From positions 248,001-312,000 of the forward strand of contig NZ_LR722652.1 of assembly GCF_902500225.1 (NCBI RefSeq): a stretch of 64,000 nucleotides of DNA, written 5' to 3'. Shown piece by piece: positions 26,622 through 36,465 of this stretch (positions are counted from its first letter, which is position 1; every line of letters starts with the position of its first letter). Source of the DNA: Buttiauxella massiliensis. Its GTDB lineage: Bacteria > Pseudomonadota > Gammaproteobacteria > Enterobacterales > Enterobacteriaceae. Position numbers and translations under genes: made by a program. The notes below the pieces were generated by a model that searched no databases, had not been told where the DNA came from, and saw only the letters and a list, made by a program, of their open reading frames with translations.

Positions 26622-26698
26622 GCCTCTTCCCTTAACCAAAATTAAACTGTCGTTTCAGAATCGACCATTATCCTTCAATAAAGAAAAATAGCGATAGC

Positions 26699-26726
26699 GC
26701 CATCCACACTTTGCGCGGTGGATGGC
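26699..26726. repeat. REP-like hairpin after gadC
   Basis: GCCATCCAC / GTGGATGGC, a 9-bp perfect stem with a 10-nt loop, 13 bp past the gadC stop. The stem belongs to the same family as those at 10690 and 17941. It may stabilise the 3' end of the acid-resistance transcript. Confidence 0.55.
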
Positions 26727-26738
26727 ACGACGTTTAAT

Positions 26739-28259
26739 TTAAGGTTTAGGAAGATGCGAAGGACGCGCTTTCGGATGCACAGCAAAGTGCCCTTCTGGCG
26801 CATTATCGACTTTCACATGAACCAGATCCGGAGCCTGACTTTTAATGGTTTTATCGCGGAACAGATAGACGTTAAACGGCAGAATAAACACCAGTACAAA
26901 GCAGACAATCAGCAAACCGCCGTACACATCGTGGGCGTGGGCACCGGGTAGAGAACTTGGCGGAATAAATGACACAATAAACGCCAGCACCGACACCACC
27001 AACCCTGAACAGGCGATAGCCAGTTTCACTGGTTTCCCACCTGGAACCTGGAAGGCACGTTTTCTATCACGCTGTTTACGCACCAGTTGGATATACCCGA
27101 GGAACAACATCAGATAACTGCACAGATAGATAACTACGGTGAGTGACAGAGCCACGAGGAATGACATATTGCTACCGCCGCCAGTATTGGTCAGGACAAT
27201 CAGCGCAATGGAAGTGATGATCAACTGAGAGATCACCAGTGCTACAGGTACGCCGTTTTTATTCACTTTGGCAAAACGCGCAGGCAGCAGACCTTGTCGT
27301 GCTGTCACTAACATGCCGCGAGAAGGGCCAACAATCCACGAAGCAATTTCGGCTAACACACCCAACATCAGCAATGCCGCAATGACACGCACCGCCCATT
27401 CAAAACCTGGGCCGTAATAACCAATCAGAGTACTAAATGCCTGCATCACCCCAGCGGAGAGGTTGATTTCATCATGCGGAATAACCGCCGCGACCGACAG
27501 ACCGCCAATCGAGCTAAGTACAATAGCGGCAATCACCAACAGAATCATCGCCAGTGGGTAATCACGCGCCGGGTTGGTCATCTCATTGACGTGAGTCGCT
27601 GAAGCTTCAACGCCCATATAACTGAGCACAAATGCCACAAACACCACTAATGTGCCAATTTGTGAAAAATCAGGGAAGAAAGTCGCGGCCGACATTTCAA
27701 TTGCCAGCGGTTGGCCGTTATACAACCAGGCGACAGCCAGCCCCACCAACACGATTGCCGGGAATAAAATCCCAAAGAAGAAACCCGCTTTAGCAATACG
27801 CGCGGTGTAGCGTGTACCTTTAAATTGTGTCAGAGCCAAGCCCCATAAAATAATCAGGGCTGCGATGGTTTTCACCAGCGGATCGGTATTTAGCGCAGGC
27901 CAGTTAAGGATGTATGAGAGCGCGCCGAGCACAAAATAGAGCATCGGAATAAAACCGATGGCGATTTGCAAATAGCTAAAGGAAATCGCCGCAAATCCCC
28001 AGCGTTCACCAAGCGTATTGGAAACCCAGGCAAATAAACCGCCCTCCTCCCAGCCTTCAACGGTTGCCATTTCAGCGGCGCATAAACCAACGGGAATAAA
28101 CCAGAAAACCCCGCCCATCAGCAGGAAGAAAATCAGGCTAAAACCGGAGGTGGCAAACGTAGGATATTCATAAACCGCCATCACCATTGAGGCAGTAATC
28201 GCGAAAAAGCCAAGCAAAGTCAGCGACCTTGCGGGGGCATTTGTCGTTGTGGTGGACAT
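26739..28259 (-). CDS. gadC: Glutamate:GABA antiporter GadC
   Basis: A 506-residue APC-family antiporter highly similar to E. coli GadC (511). It has twelve membrane helices, begins [20 protein letters not shown], and ends in the basic C-plug segment ([15 protein letters not shown]) that closes the pore at neutral pH. It swaps external glutamate for internal GABA, completing the proton-consuming cycle with GadB. It lies 64 bp downstream of gadB as the last gene of the hdeD-hdeB-gadB-gadC run. Confidence 0.96.
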   Translation of the reverse strand: MSTTTTNAPARSLTLLGFFAITASMVMAVYEYPTFATSGFSLIFFLLMGGVFWFIPVGLCAAEMATVEGWEEGGLFAWVSNTLGERWGFAAISFSYLQIAIGFIPMLYFVLGALSYILNWPALNTDPLVKTIAALIILWGLALTQFKGTRYTARIAKAGFFFGILFPAIVLVGLAVAWLYNGQPLAIEMSAATFFPDFSQIGTLVVFVAFVLSYMGVEASATHVNEMTNPARDYPLAMILLVIAAIVLSSIGGLSVAAVIPHDEINLSAGVMQAFSTLIGYYGPGFEWAVRVIAALLMLGVLAEIASWIVGPSRGMLVTARQGLLPARFAKVNKNGVPVALVISQLIITSIALIVLTNTGGGSNMSFLVALSLTVVIYLCSYLMLFLGYIQLVRKQRDRKRAFQVPGGKPVKLAIACSGLVVSVLAFIVSFIPPSSLPGAHAHDVYGGLLIVCFVLVFILPFNVYLFRDKTIKSQAPDLVHVKVDNAPEGHFAVHPKARPSHLPKP

Positions 28260-28323
28260 AAGTCTCTCCGCATCCGCAAGCAGAAGCCTGCGGATGTTTT
28301 TGGTTAATTGATAAGAAAGTGTC

Positions 28324-29721
28324 TTATGCGTGGTTGAAGCCGCCCGCTTCTTCGGCGGTCAGCGAATGCGTAACCGGATTTTTCTCCAACGCCTCAAGAG
28401 TGCGTTTCAGATCGGCAATCAGCAATTCAGCCAGGTCGGTACTCATCCCGTGACGGACCAGGATGCGCTGCACCACTAAGTCTTCACGATGAGTTGGCAT
28501 GGAGTAAGCAGGCACCTGCCAGCCACGGCTACGTAAGCGGTCAGCCAGGTCATACAGAGTGTATCCATCATTCTGATGGTCAGCTTTCAGCGCCCAGGTC
28601 AGCGCCGGAATACCGTTCAGGTGGCTGCCGTCAAAAATAATCTCGAATGGACCAATCGCGGCAATTTCTCGAGCCAGATACTGCGCAGTCTCGTAACAGG
28701 CCATGTGAATTTTGCGATAGCCTTCGCGGCCCAGGCGCAAGAAGTTGTAATACTGCGCGACAATTTGCCCACCAGGACGCGAGAAGTTCAGCGCAAAGGT
28801 CGGCATATTGCCGCCGAGGTAGTTAACGTTAAAGATAAGCTCCTCTGGCAGGTCCTGTTTTTCACGCCATACCACCCAACCGGCACCAAGTGGCGCAAGA
28901 CCAAATTTGTGGCCAGATGCGTTAATGGATTTCACTCGCGGTAGACGGAAGTCCCAATCGATTTCCGGTGCGCAGAACGGAGCAAGGAAACCACCGCTTG
29001 CGGCATCCACGTGCATTGGAATATCCAGCCCGGTTTTCTCGAACAGATCATCGAGCGCATCGTGAATTTCTTTTACTGGTTCGTACTGGCAGGTGAAGGT
29101 AATACCCAAAGTCGGCACCACACCGATGGTGTTCTCATCGACATATTTCAGTGCTTCTTCCGCCGTCATCATCAGGCGATTACCGTCCAATGGCACTTCG
29201 CGCAGTTCAACATCAAAGTAGCGGGCGAATTTGTGCCAGCAGATTTGTACCGGGCCACACACCATGTTTGGTTTATCAGTAGATTTCCCGGCCAGTTCAC
29301 GGCGTTTGCGCCAGCGCCATTTCAGCGCCAGGCCGCCAAGCATCGCGGCTTCAGAAGAACCAATGGTTGAGCAACCGAGCGTATCGGTGGCTGCTGGAGA
29401 ATGCCAAAGGTCGGCGAGCATATTCACGCAGCGCTGTTCCAGTTCAGCAGTTTGTGGGTACTCGTCCTTATCAATCATGTTCTTATCGATGGAGAGATCC
29501 ATTAGCTGGCGAATCTCATCATCCACCCAGGTCTGGCAGAAGGTCGCCAGATTCTGGCGTGAATTGCCATCGAGCATCAGTTCGTCATGAATGGCATGAA
29601 AAACATTACGTGGATTGCTTTCTTGAACCGGGAATTCGGTTTTTGGCAGTGAAGTGGATAATTCTACAGATGCATAAACATCGTCATTTTCATTTTCAGC
29701 GGGTTGAATGAGCATAGTCAT
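28324..29721 (-). CDS. gadB: Glutamate decarboxylase
   Basis: A 465-residue PLP-dependent decarboxylase close to GadB/GadA. The PLP lysine is Lys272 in [11 protein letters not shown]. The penultimate histidine (His464, as in E. coli His465) that shuts the active site at neutral pH is present. The first 40 residues differ from E. coli, which may alter acid-driven membrane or hexamer behaviour. It consumes a proton while turning glutamate into GABA. It begins only 39 bp after hdeB, so it has little room for a promoter of its own. Confidence 0.95.
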   Translation of the reverse strand: MTMLIQPAENENDDVYASVELSTSLPKTEFPVQESNPRNVFHAIHDELMLDGNSRQNLATFCQTWVDDEIRQLMDLSIDKNMIDKDEYPQTAELEQRCVNMLADLWHSPAATDTLGCSTIGSSEAAMLGGLALKWRWRKRRELAGKSTDKPNMVCGPVQICWHKFARYFDVELREVPLDGNRLMMTAEEALKYVDENTIGVVPTLGITFTCQYEPVKEIHDALDDLFEKTGLDIPMHVDAASGGFLAPFCAPEIDWDFRLPRVKSINASGHKFGLAPLGAGWVVWREKQDLPEELIFNVNYLGGNMPTFALNFSRPGGQIVAQYYNFLRLGREGYRKIHMACYETAQYLAREIAAIGPFEIIFDGSHLNGIPALTWALKADHQNDGYTLYDLADRLRSRGWQVPAYSMPTHREDLVVQRILVRHGMSTDLAELLIADLKRTLEALEKNPVTHSLTAEEAGGFNHA

Positions 29722-29760
29722 AATTAATCCTTTTTCGTATCAGATAAATTTATTATTCAG

Positions 29761-30060
29761 TTACTTTAGGGCTGGAGTTATTTCACCCAGTTTGGCATGC
29801 GGTGTTTTTTGACATTGTTTGAATATTTTCGGTACCGCTATGGTTTCGACTTCATGCCAGTGAACATAATCGCCACCTTTAAAATCGGTATTTCTATTGA
29901 CTACCCAAAAAGCGATTGGCGTCATGGATTTCGGATTCATATCCATAAATTCCTGACAAGTCATATTTTGTGGCGTCGTTTCCTGTTCGGCAAAAGCAGA
30001 ATTAATAGAAGTAGAAAGAGCTGCAGCAATAATTATCGAGATACTTACTTTAATATTCAT
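29761..30060 (-). CDS. hdeB: Periplasmic acid chaperone HdeB
   Basis: A 99-residue protein with a signal peptide (cleaved near AFA) and the two conserved cysteines of the HdeA/HdeB fold (MTCQEFMDMNPKSMTP and FKQCQK). The sequence fits HdeB better than HdeA. It protects periplasmic proteins from acid-induced aggregation. GGAA precedes the ATG. No hdeA partner is present in the window. It lies 15 bp after hdeD, in the order hdeD-hdeB-gadB-gadC. Confidence 0.92.
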   Translation of the reverse strand: MNIKVSISIIIAAALSTSINSAFAEQETTPQNMTCQEFMDMNPKSMTPIAFWVVNRNTDFKGGDYVHWHEVETIAVPKIFKQCQKTPHAKLGEITPALK

Positions 30061-30075
30061 AAATTATTCCAGTGG

Positions 30076-30678
30076 TTATTTTGAATCTTTTGACGCCAGT
30101 CGTTTAGGTTGTGCCAGCGCCAATTTCTTACGCAAAGAGATAAAACTCCCGGCGCTGAAGATCATCTCCAGGCCAATAAAAACAGTGGTGAATAGATAAG
30201 ACTGCTCAGGGTTCATGCCCAGCCAGATGGCGGCAATCAGCAAGTCAAAAATACCGATAAAGATGTTCCAGATAGCCCCGGAACGCCCGCGCATAGTGAA
30301 GCCAGAAACGATGCGTGAAACACCGCCGATAATGAACAGACAGCAAAATACTATCGATAGAGAGTTCATCCCAACCATTGGGTTGGCGACGAAGCTGTAA
30401 CCCAGTAACAACCAGGCTAGAGCGAAAATCGCACTGACAAATTTTGATTTCCAGTGCTGCTGGCGAAAGACAACCAGGCAGTAAAGAGTATAAAAGCCGC
30501 AAACCATAAACATCATGCCAATGATATAACTGAGATACAGTCCTGACATAAATGGATAGATAAGACAGCAAGCGCCACATATAAGCAGCAGCACCGCCAT
30601 GACCAGAGCATGTTTTTTATAATAAAGACGAGAAGCTTCGCTCAGTGCCTTCATTCTATATTGGTTAAAGATGAACAT
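30076..30678 (-). CDS. hdeD: HdeD-family membrane protein
   Basis: A 200-residue protein with six predicted membrane helices in the DUF308/HdeD pattern (GIFDLLIAAIWLGMNP, FIGLEMIFSAGSF). HdeD supports acid resistance at high cell density by an unknown mechanism. A GGAGATAAT site precedes the ATG at 30678. It is the first gene of the operon, whereas in E. coli hdeD is divergent from hdeAB. A perfect 7-bp inverted repeat lies in its leader at 30694-30710. Confidence 0.9.
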   Translation of the reverse strand: MFIFNQYRMKALSEASRLYYKKHALVMAVLLLICGACCLIYPFMSGLYLSYIIGMMFMVCGFYTLYCLVVFRQQHWKSKFVSAIFALAWLLLGYSFVANPMVGMNSLSIVFCCLFIIGGVSRIVSGFTMRGRSGAIWNIFIGIFDLLIAAIWLGMNPEQSYLFTTVFIGLEMIFSAGSFISLRKKLALAQPKRLASKDSK

Positions 30679-30693
30679 ATTATCTCCGCCGTA

Positions 30694-30710
30694 ATTTCAA
30701 TGGTTGAAAT
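30694..30710. promoter_or_regulatory. Inverted repeat in the hdeD leader
   Basis: ATTTCAA-TGG-TTGAAAT, perfect 7-bp arms, 16 bp upstream of the hdeD start. It may be an operator or an mRNA hairpin; no known consensus was matched. Confidence 0.4.
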
Positions 30711-30788
30711 GGTAGTTCCCACCTGGCTGCGGAGTAAATAAGAGTGAAGGGTCATTGTTATACGCTGAGTCTGACATCCGTCTGTCTC

Positions 30789-30806
30789 TTCTGACATATG
30801 TAAGAC
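30789..30806. promoter_or_regulatory. Putative EvgA box
   Basis: TTCTGACATATGTAAGAC resembles the 18-bp inverted-repeat EvgA site known from E. coli (TTCYTACA..TGTARGAR, from memory), differing at about two defined positions. It lies between hdeD and yfdX, 104 bp before the yfdX start. yfdX is an EvgA target in E. coli and evgAS is close by, which makes the assignment reasonable. Confidence 0.65.
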
Positions 30807-30909
30807 TCAGCTTGCATTATTCATTCGGCACTCTGATTTTCATTGTGATACTTATTTTTTATTCTGGTGGCGTTTGGTGATGAACACCTATTTTATTAAG
30901 GAGAAGATA

Positions 30910-31542
30910 ATGAAAAAATTAATTCTGGCAGGCCTGTTGGCAACCATGATGAGTTCCGCACCTGTATTAGCAGCAGCGACTGCAACCCCAGCACAGACAG
31001 CTGCTGCAACCGCACAAATCCAAAAAGAAGCGGCTGATGTCATGCAAGTTGCGGTACAGGGTGCCAATGCAATGCGCGATATTCAGTTTGCACGCCTGGC
31101 GCTATTCCACGGTGAACCTGCCAGCGCGAAGAAATTAACCGACGACGCAGCAACTTTGCTCAAAGATGACAGCGCTGACTGGAAGAAATTTGTCAAAACC
31201 GACGCCAAAGCGAAAATGATCGACGATCAATACGTGATCATTAACGCAACCGTTGCGCTGTCTGAAGACTACATTGCGACCCCAGCAAAAGAGACCGCCA
31301 TCAAATCTGCTAATGAAAAACTGGCAAAAGGTGACCAGAAAGGTGCGATGGATACCTTACGTCTGGCTGGTATTGGCGTGATGGAAAATCAGTATCTGAT
31401 GCCACTTAACCAGACCCGTAAAGCGGTTGCTCAGGCCAAAAAACTGCTGGCAGACGGTAAATACTACGAGGCGAATTTGGTACTGAAAGGTGCTGAAGAC
31501 GGTATCGTAGTTGATAGCGAAATGTTTGCTGCCAGCAACTAA
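30910..31542 (+). CDS. yfdX: YfdX family acid-stress protein
   Basis: A 210-residue exported protein (signal cleaved near VLA) matching E. coli YfdX (211 residues) along its length ([33 protein letters not shown]). YfdX is strongly induced by EvgA and reported to act as a periplasmic protein under acid or multidrug stress. AAGGAG precedes the ATG at 30910; an upstream ATG at 30874 has no such site. It is divergent from the hde-gad operon. The yfdWUVE genes that follow it in E. coli are absent here. Confidence 0.94.
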   Translation: MKKLILAGLLATMMSSAPVLAAATATPAQTAAATAQIQKEAADVMQVAVQGANAMRDIQFARLALFHGEPASAKKLTDDAATLLKDDSADWKKFVKTDAKAKMIDDQYVIINATVALSEDYIATPAKETAIKSANEKLAKGDQKGAMDTLRLAGIGVMENQYLMPLNQTRKAVAQAKKLLADGKYYEANLVLKGAEDGIVVDSEMFAASN

Positions 31543-31571
31543 TCTGCGTTTGTATTGAGAGTGCACGCGGG

Positions 31572-31602
31572 GAATGGTCGGGCGATAACTGCCCGACCAT
31601 TC
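31572..31602. terminator. Shared hairpin between yfdX and evgS
   Basis: GAATGGTCGGGC / GCCCGACCATTC, a perfect 12-bp stem with a 7-nt loop, in the convergent gap. It has no T-run, but the position suits a bidirectional stop. Confidence 0.65.
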
Positions 31603-31606
31603 AATC

Positions 31607-34600
31607 TCAGTGGCTCATCAAGCTCTCTATCTCCACCTCGATTTCCCGCATAACTGTCGCAATTTCTTCTAACGCCTCCCGTCGCTCCTCAAGCGGTAGC
31701 GAATCATGGCGGCGTGACTCAAAGGGTTCACAAAGTTTCTGCAACGCAGTGATTTCCAGTATTTGAGCCGAGCCATGCAGACGATGTAGCGCATGCAAAA
31801 ACATCTGCGGCTCATCTTCTTCTATTGAACGCACAGCAGCCTGCAAATCATTTGCCGAAGCTTCGCGGAAGGTTTCCAGAATTTCATTCATCAACTTCCG
31901 CTCCCCCCCAGTATTCTCGGTCAAAATACTGAGTTTCAAATGCCGGGTAACACAAGGCATTGAACGGCCAACATCGAGTTTGCTGAGCTCATGGGTCAGC
32001 GTTTGAATCGATACTGGCTTAAACAGACACTGATTCATCCCACTTTCCAGACACTGTTCGCGTGACTGAGACAAGGCACTGGCAGTAAGCCCCCAAATTT
32101 GCAGCCGCTGATTTTGACGACGTAACGACGCCGCCAGTTCGAGGCCATCTTTTTTCGGCATATTCACATCAGTTATCAATAAGTCGTACTGCTTGCTGAG
32201 GATTTTGGCTTCTGCTTCTTCGCCATCACAAGCCTCATCAACATTGAAACCAATAGTATTTAACTGCCGTTTGAGTAGCAGGCGATTAGTTGGGTTATCG
32301 TCCGCAATCAGAATCGATAAGCGCGGCAATGGCGACAGTGCAGCAGGCGTATCGCGCGTTGGCGTTAGCGATTGTTGAGCCGTTTCAACCGCAAGCGTTA
32401 TCGTAAAAGTGGTACCCAGCGATTGGCGGCTGCTCATTTCAAGCGAGCCTCCCATCAGCGTGACCAGCTCTTTACAGATAACCAATCCCAGACCAGACCC
32501 CGTTTGTTCACGTCCCTGGCGTGCCTGAACGTAGCGGTGGAATAACGTTTCCTGCTCTTCCGGGCTAATCCCGCAACCGGTATCACTTACCGTAATCACT
32601 AACGTGCCCTGTTTATCCGTTTCGGGGATCAGGCGAGCAGACACCTGAATATGCCCTTGTTCGGTAAACTTCAGCGCATTACCGACCAAATTGGTGAGGA
32701 TTTGTCGCAAAGCCTGCGGATCGACCAGCACCCGATCATTAGCAGCCAAATGGCTAACGCAGCGCAACGTAATACCCTTTTGCCGTGCAAGCGCATCAAA
32801 CGAGTGGCATTGCAGATCGATAAGCTGAGTTAAATCAGTCCACTGTGGAGCAATTTGATATTTACCTGACTCAATTTTATCGACATCAAGGATCTTACCA
32901 ATCAACCCCAGCAGCGATTGCGCCGTCGCCCCGGCAAGCGCTATCGCCTCTTTGCGTTGGCTGGAGCTGAGATCCGAACTGGACAGCAATTCTAAGAAAC
33001 CCACAATAGAACTGACGGGGGTGCGTAGCTCATGGCTCATACTCGCAAGGAAACGACTTTTCGCTTTAGTCGCCTGAATCGCTTTATCTTTTTCAGCCTC
33101 CAGTTCGTGAGAAAGCGCCTCTTTAAGATGCAACTGCTCTTCGAGTTGCCGCTGTGATTGTTTTCTTTTACGCACTTCACGCGAAAGCGATAGCCCCCAT
33201 CCCAGGCTGATGGCGATAAGCATCAGCGCGAAGAGAACCAACTGATAGAACTGTTTGCTGTAAAGGCTCCAGGTGTCAATCTGCACGCTGGAAATCTTCG
33301 ACCACTTCTCCGTCATTTGCAGAATTTCGCGCGGAGGAATGGCTTGCAGCGCTTTGCCTAAAATAGACTTCAGTTCAGGCTCATCGCGCGCCATCGCAAA
33401 ACTAAGAGCCGCGCTGGGCATACCTGGCAGCCGGGTATAGTGCATATTTTGCGGATAATAATGGTCAATCATGTAACGAGCGGAAAGCTCGGTGGTTATC
33501 GCCGCATCAACCTCCCCCTCCTCGACCATTTTCATCGCCACTTTGACATTATCCGTTTCAACCCAGGTCGCCTGCGGGAAACGAAGCTTGAGGTCGTGCG
33601 TCAAAATATGCCCCGCTGCCACGGCGATACGCCGAGGTTTTGCCAGCATTACGTTGGCATTTTCTCGGTGTGCGGTAACCAGTACGAAAGAGACATTCAT
33701 CAAGGGATCGCTAAACGAAATAAATTTCTGTGGCTGGTTACTGAGGGTGGCGGCTGGGATCATATCCCACTGACCCGGCACCATTTTTTCCGCCATTTCC
33801 TTATTGGAATTAACGATAACTGGCTGAAACTCAAGGCCGGTTTGCAGTTGGACGATATTGAGCAAATCCGCCATGATGCCGCGCAGCTCACCGTCATGAT
33901 CGATAAGCGTAAACGGTGGGTAGTTTGGATTCACCAGCACGCGGATTTTAGGGTGCTTTTTAAGCCAACTCTTTTCCTCACTGCTGAACGGAATCGGGGT
34001 ATTCAGGTAAGAAAGGTTGCCGCGATTTAGCCAGTTCTGCATGACCCGCATATGGGTTTCATTGCTAATTGCGGTAATAAAACTTTCAAGGATGTTTCGC
34101 AACAGCGGCTGATTCTGGCTAGTGACAAAATAGTTATATTGTTCCTGCTTGTTAAAGTAGTGCGTGATAACCAGCGATTGTGAGAAATATTTCGAGATGC
34201 AATTACCGGTGGTAACATTATTACCAATAAAATATTGGTTAAGACCTGACATAACGGACGACAACGCCTGATAATCGCTATCGTAAAAGGTGATTTTTGC
34301 GTTAGGAAAAGCCACCTTAATCACATCGAGAAATGAACAATCACGCACGCAAGCAAGGGTGACTTTTTTATTTGTTGCCAGTGGCAGTAAGGTGTTTTTG
34401 AGAGAAGTGACCAATGTTGGCCAGGTCTTGATCAACGCTGAGGTTCGCAGCAAGTCGCTCCCTACTTCTTCGCGCTGAGATAACTGCGTGAGCAGAGTAT
34501 CCACTTCGTTTCGGGAGAGCGCTGCCAGGGCTTCTTTTTCGCTATCATACTGTTTGATAGCGACTTTAATATTCAGGTTTTTTTGTAATAGCGCGAGATA

Positions 34601-34849
34601 ATCAGCATTAACACCCTGATAATGTTCTCCACCACTTTCATAATCTATCGGAGAAACTTCCGGCAGCCAGGTGCCGACTGTCAGAGTATTATTACGTGCC
34701 AGCCAGCGTGATTCATCTGCACTTAAACGAATATCCAGTGCCGATGGTTGATAATTACTTTTAAGCTCAATTAACTGAGAAGCACCGTAGGCTGAAAAAA
34801 TGTTCAAGAAAAACATTGCTGCCAGATAAACATATAATAGAAACCGCAT
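31607..34849 (-). CDS. evgS: EvgS-like hybrid sensor kinase lacking PAS domain
   Basis: A 1080-residue unorthodox kinase. Order: signal or helix 1-23; two periplasmic Venus-flytrap domains (about 50-275 and 295-520); membrane helix about 535-554; a short coiled linker; HisKA with His606; ATPase with GxGLGL; receiver with Asp894; HPt with His1022. The phospho-sites are each 115 residues earlier than in E. coli EvgS (721, 1009, 1137, from memory), matching the loss of the cytoplasmic PAS domain. It phosphorylates EvgA, encoded 4 bp upstream, probably in response to acid. Confidence 0.92.
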   Translation of the reverse strand: MRFLLYVYLAAMFFLNIFSAYGASQLIELKSNYQPSALDIRLSADESRWLARNNTLTVGTWLPEVSPIDYESGGEHYQGVNADYLALLQKNLNIKVAIKQYDSEKEALAALSRNEVDTLLTQLSQREEVGSDLLRTSALIKTWPTLVTSLKNTLLPLATNKKVTLACVRDCSFLDVIKVAFPNAKITFYDSDYQALSSVMSGLNQYFIGNNVTTGNCISKYFSQSLVITHYFNKQEQYNYFVTSQNQPLLRNILESFITAISNETHMRVMQNWLNRGNLSYLNTPIPFSSEEKSWLKKHPKIRVLVNPNYPPFTLIDHDGELRGIMADLLNIVQLQTGLEFQPVIVNSNKEMAEKMVPGQWDMIPAATLSNQPQKFISFSDPLMNVSFVLVTAHRENANVMLAKPRRIAVAAGHILTHDLKLRFPQATWVETDNVKVAMKMVEEGEVDAAITTELSARYMIDHYYPQNMHYTRLPGMPSAALSFAMARDEPELKSILGKALQAIPPREILQMTEKWSKISSVQIDTWSLYSKQFYQLVLFALMLIAISLGWGLSLSREVRKRKQSQRQLEEQLHLKEALSHELEAEKDKAIQATKAKSRFLASMSHELRTPVSSIVGFLELLSSSDLSSSQRKEAIALAGATAQSLLGLIGKILDVDKIESGKYQIAPQWTDLTQLIDLQCHSFDALARQKGITLRCVSHLAANDRVLVDPQALRQILTNLVGNALKFTEQGHIQVSARLIPETDKQGTLVITVSDTGCGISPEEQETLFHRYVQARQGREQTGSGLGLVICKELVTLMGGSLEMSSRQSLGTTFTITLAVETAQQSLTPTRDTPAALSPLPRLSILIADDNPTNRLLLKRQLNTIGFNVDEACDGEEAEAKILSKQYDLLITDVNMPKKDGLELAASLRRQNQRLQIWGLTASALSQSREQCLESGMNQCLFKPVSIQTLTHELSKLDVGRSMPCVTRHLKLSILTENTGGERKLMNEILETFREASANDLQAAVRSIEEDEPQMFLHALHRLHGSAQILEITALQKLCEPFESRRHDSLPLEERREALEEIATVMREIEVEIESLMSH

Positions 34850-34853
34850 CTTA

Positions 34854-35468
34854 TTACCCTATTTTATTTCTTTGCGCATAATCATAAAGTTCCATTAATG
34901 AGGAACAATCTAACTTTTCCATTAAGCGACTTTTATAGGTACTGACGGTTTTATTACTGATATTCATTTTGCTGGCAATGGTCGTGTAATCAATACCATT
35001 GAGGATATAGCGTAATACTTTCATTTCCTGAGTAGATAACGTATCCAGCTTGTCCTGTTCCGTCGTCGCGGCACCGCTGAAGCGCTCGAGTGAGAATGGG
35101 AAATAGCTGTAGCCATTTTTTGCAGCCTCGATAGCCGCGAGGATGTTATTCATGCCCTCCTTTTTACTAACAAAGCCGTTAGCGCCGCATTCAGCACTGC
35201 GTTTACCGTAAAACAATTCATTCTTAGCAGAGATGATAATAATGATGCCCAGGTAGTGCCTTTTGCGTAGCTGTTCCAGCACTTCAATGCCGCTGATGCA
35301 GGGAATATCGACATCGATAATTAATAGTTCAGGCTTGAGTTTCTCGACGGTTTGTACCGCACGCTCACCGCTGTCGAGCTCAGTAGTGACCGTAATACCG
35401 TTGGTATCGAGCAAATTTCGAATGGCTATACGCGCCAATGGGTGATCGTCAACGATTATCGCGTTCAT
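34854..35468 (-). CDS. evgA: EvgA-like NarL-family response regulator
   Basis: A 204-residue regulator, the same length as E. coli EvgA, with a receiver domain (acidic Asp7/Asp8 pocket, phospho-acceptor Asp52) and a C-terminal LuxR-type helix-turn-helix (about 140-200, DYTTIASKMNISNKTVSTYKS). It should activate acid-resistance genes; a matching site lies before yfdX. It is followed after 4 bp by evgS. No clear EvgA box was found in its own upstream gap. Confidence 0.93.
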   Translation of the reverse strand: MNAIIVDDHPLARIAIRNLLDTNGITVTTELDSGERAVQTVEKLKPELLIIDVDIPCISGIEVLEQLRKRHYLGIIIIISAKNELFYGKRSAECGANGFVSKKEGMNNILAAIEAAKNGYSYFPFSLERFSGAATTEQDKLDTLSTQEMKVLRYILNGIDYTTIASKMNISNKTVSTYKSRLMEKLDCSSLMELYDYAQRNKIG

Positions 35469-35853
35469 TGCGTTATAAGATCCTGATAAAAAAAGAAAAA
35501 GCGATGCCAGACCGCAGGTGCAGTATTATGATAATTATGCTTAAAATAATCCGGGATGCCGTCAATGCATCTATATATTGAAGTATGACGGAAATAGAGG
35601 TAAATCTGGAGGGAATGAGGGTATAACATTATGTAATTAGGTGTTGTGAAATGTTTACACCAGAACTAAGTAAACGAGAAAATTCAAATTAATTGATTTG
35701 AGACTGATTCTTATAATTATTTTAGTAATACTTAACATGATGTCGGTCATATTTGGATGACAACTGTAGGATTGGTATTACAGATATTATGGTGAGGTCC
35801 TAAAAGTGGGTAAACTTTGCGCTTACCCGACTCACTTCAATTACAATATTCGC
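35469..35853. other. Intergenic region upstream of evgA
   Basis: 385 bp, AT-rich, without a credible gene. It should carry the evgA promoter (minus strand) near 35500-35600 and the terminator of the OsmC gene at 35805-35832. I found no match to the EvgA inverted repeat. Confidence 0.5.
35805..35832 (-). terminator. Probable terminator of the OsmC gene
   Basis: On the minus strand AGT-GGGTAA / TTACCC-ACT (35832-35805, one bulged base) is followed by TTTTAGG, about 22 bp after the osmC-like stop. Confidence 0.5.
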
Positions 35854-36411
35854 TTAGCCTACAATCTGGTCGCCTTGCACTTCAATATTATTAGCCAGGT
35901 TCCAGCGGTTTGGTGAAGTCGCTATCACTACTTGGTGAATACGCTCAAACTGCTCAATCGTGCCATCGCCTTTTACGCTAATGGTGTAATTGATTTTGTC
36001 GTAGCCCGGCTTCACTTCGCTATCAAGACCCATAAAACCACGTAAATCTAAATTGCCTGTGGTTCTGATTTCCAGTTTTTCCAGCGTCACACCTTCTGCG
36101 GCAGCAGCGACAACATAGCCTACCGTCATGCAGGCATTCAGCGCAGCAAATAACAGTTCCTGCGGGTTCGGAGCACTTGCCACACCACCAAGTGCGGAAG
36201 GTTCATCGGCCGCAATGATCATCGGTTTTTCTGCTATTGGCTGTGGCACACCTTGCGCCGTCCACGGGTTAACTGTTGCTTCGCTGCGTGTACCGCCACA
36301 CCAGGAAGTGGTGACATCAAATCCGACAACGCCTTTCTCAGAATCTGCGGCGATATCATCACGTAACGCACCAATGGCCTGCAGATCGATACCGTTAATT
36401 AATTTATTCAT
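35854..36411 (-). CDS. OsmC-family protein
   Basis: A 185-residue OsmC/Ohr-superfamily protein (NPQELLFAALNACMTVGYV carries the conserved cysteine region). The pairing of reactive cysteines in true Ohr is not clear, so the reaction is uncertain: peroxide reduction or an uncharacterised OsmC role. I chose the ATG at 36411 with AGGA upstream. It lies 54 bp after an SDR gene that is divergent from a LysR regulator; the two enzymes are likely one operon. Confidence 0.87.
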   Translation of the reverse strand: MNKLINGIDLQAIGALRDDIAADSEKGVVGFDVTTSWCGGTRSEATVNPWTAQGVPQPIAEKPMIIAADEPSALGGVASAPNPQELLFAALNACMTVGYVVAAAAEGVTLEKLEIRTTGNLDLRGFMGLDSEVKPGYDKINYTISVKGDGTIEQFERIHQVVIATSPNRWNLANNIEVQGDQIVG

Positions 36412-36465
36412 GGTCATTCCTCAAATTTCTTATCCGGTGGCCTGTTACCGCCACCGGGCTTAATA

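Noticed and set aside
30694-30710. Treating the hdeD leader palindrome as a GadE box
   Set aside because: It does not resemble the 20-bp GadE site and none was found elsewhere in the gap.
35469-35853. EvgA autoregulatory box upstream of evgA
   Set aside because: Read on both strands; no sequence close to the TTCYTACA..TGTARGAR repeat is present.
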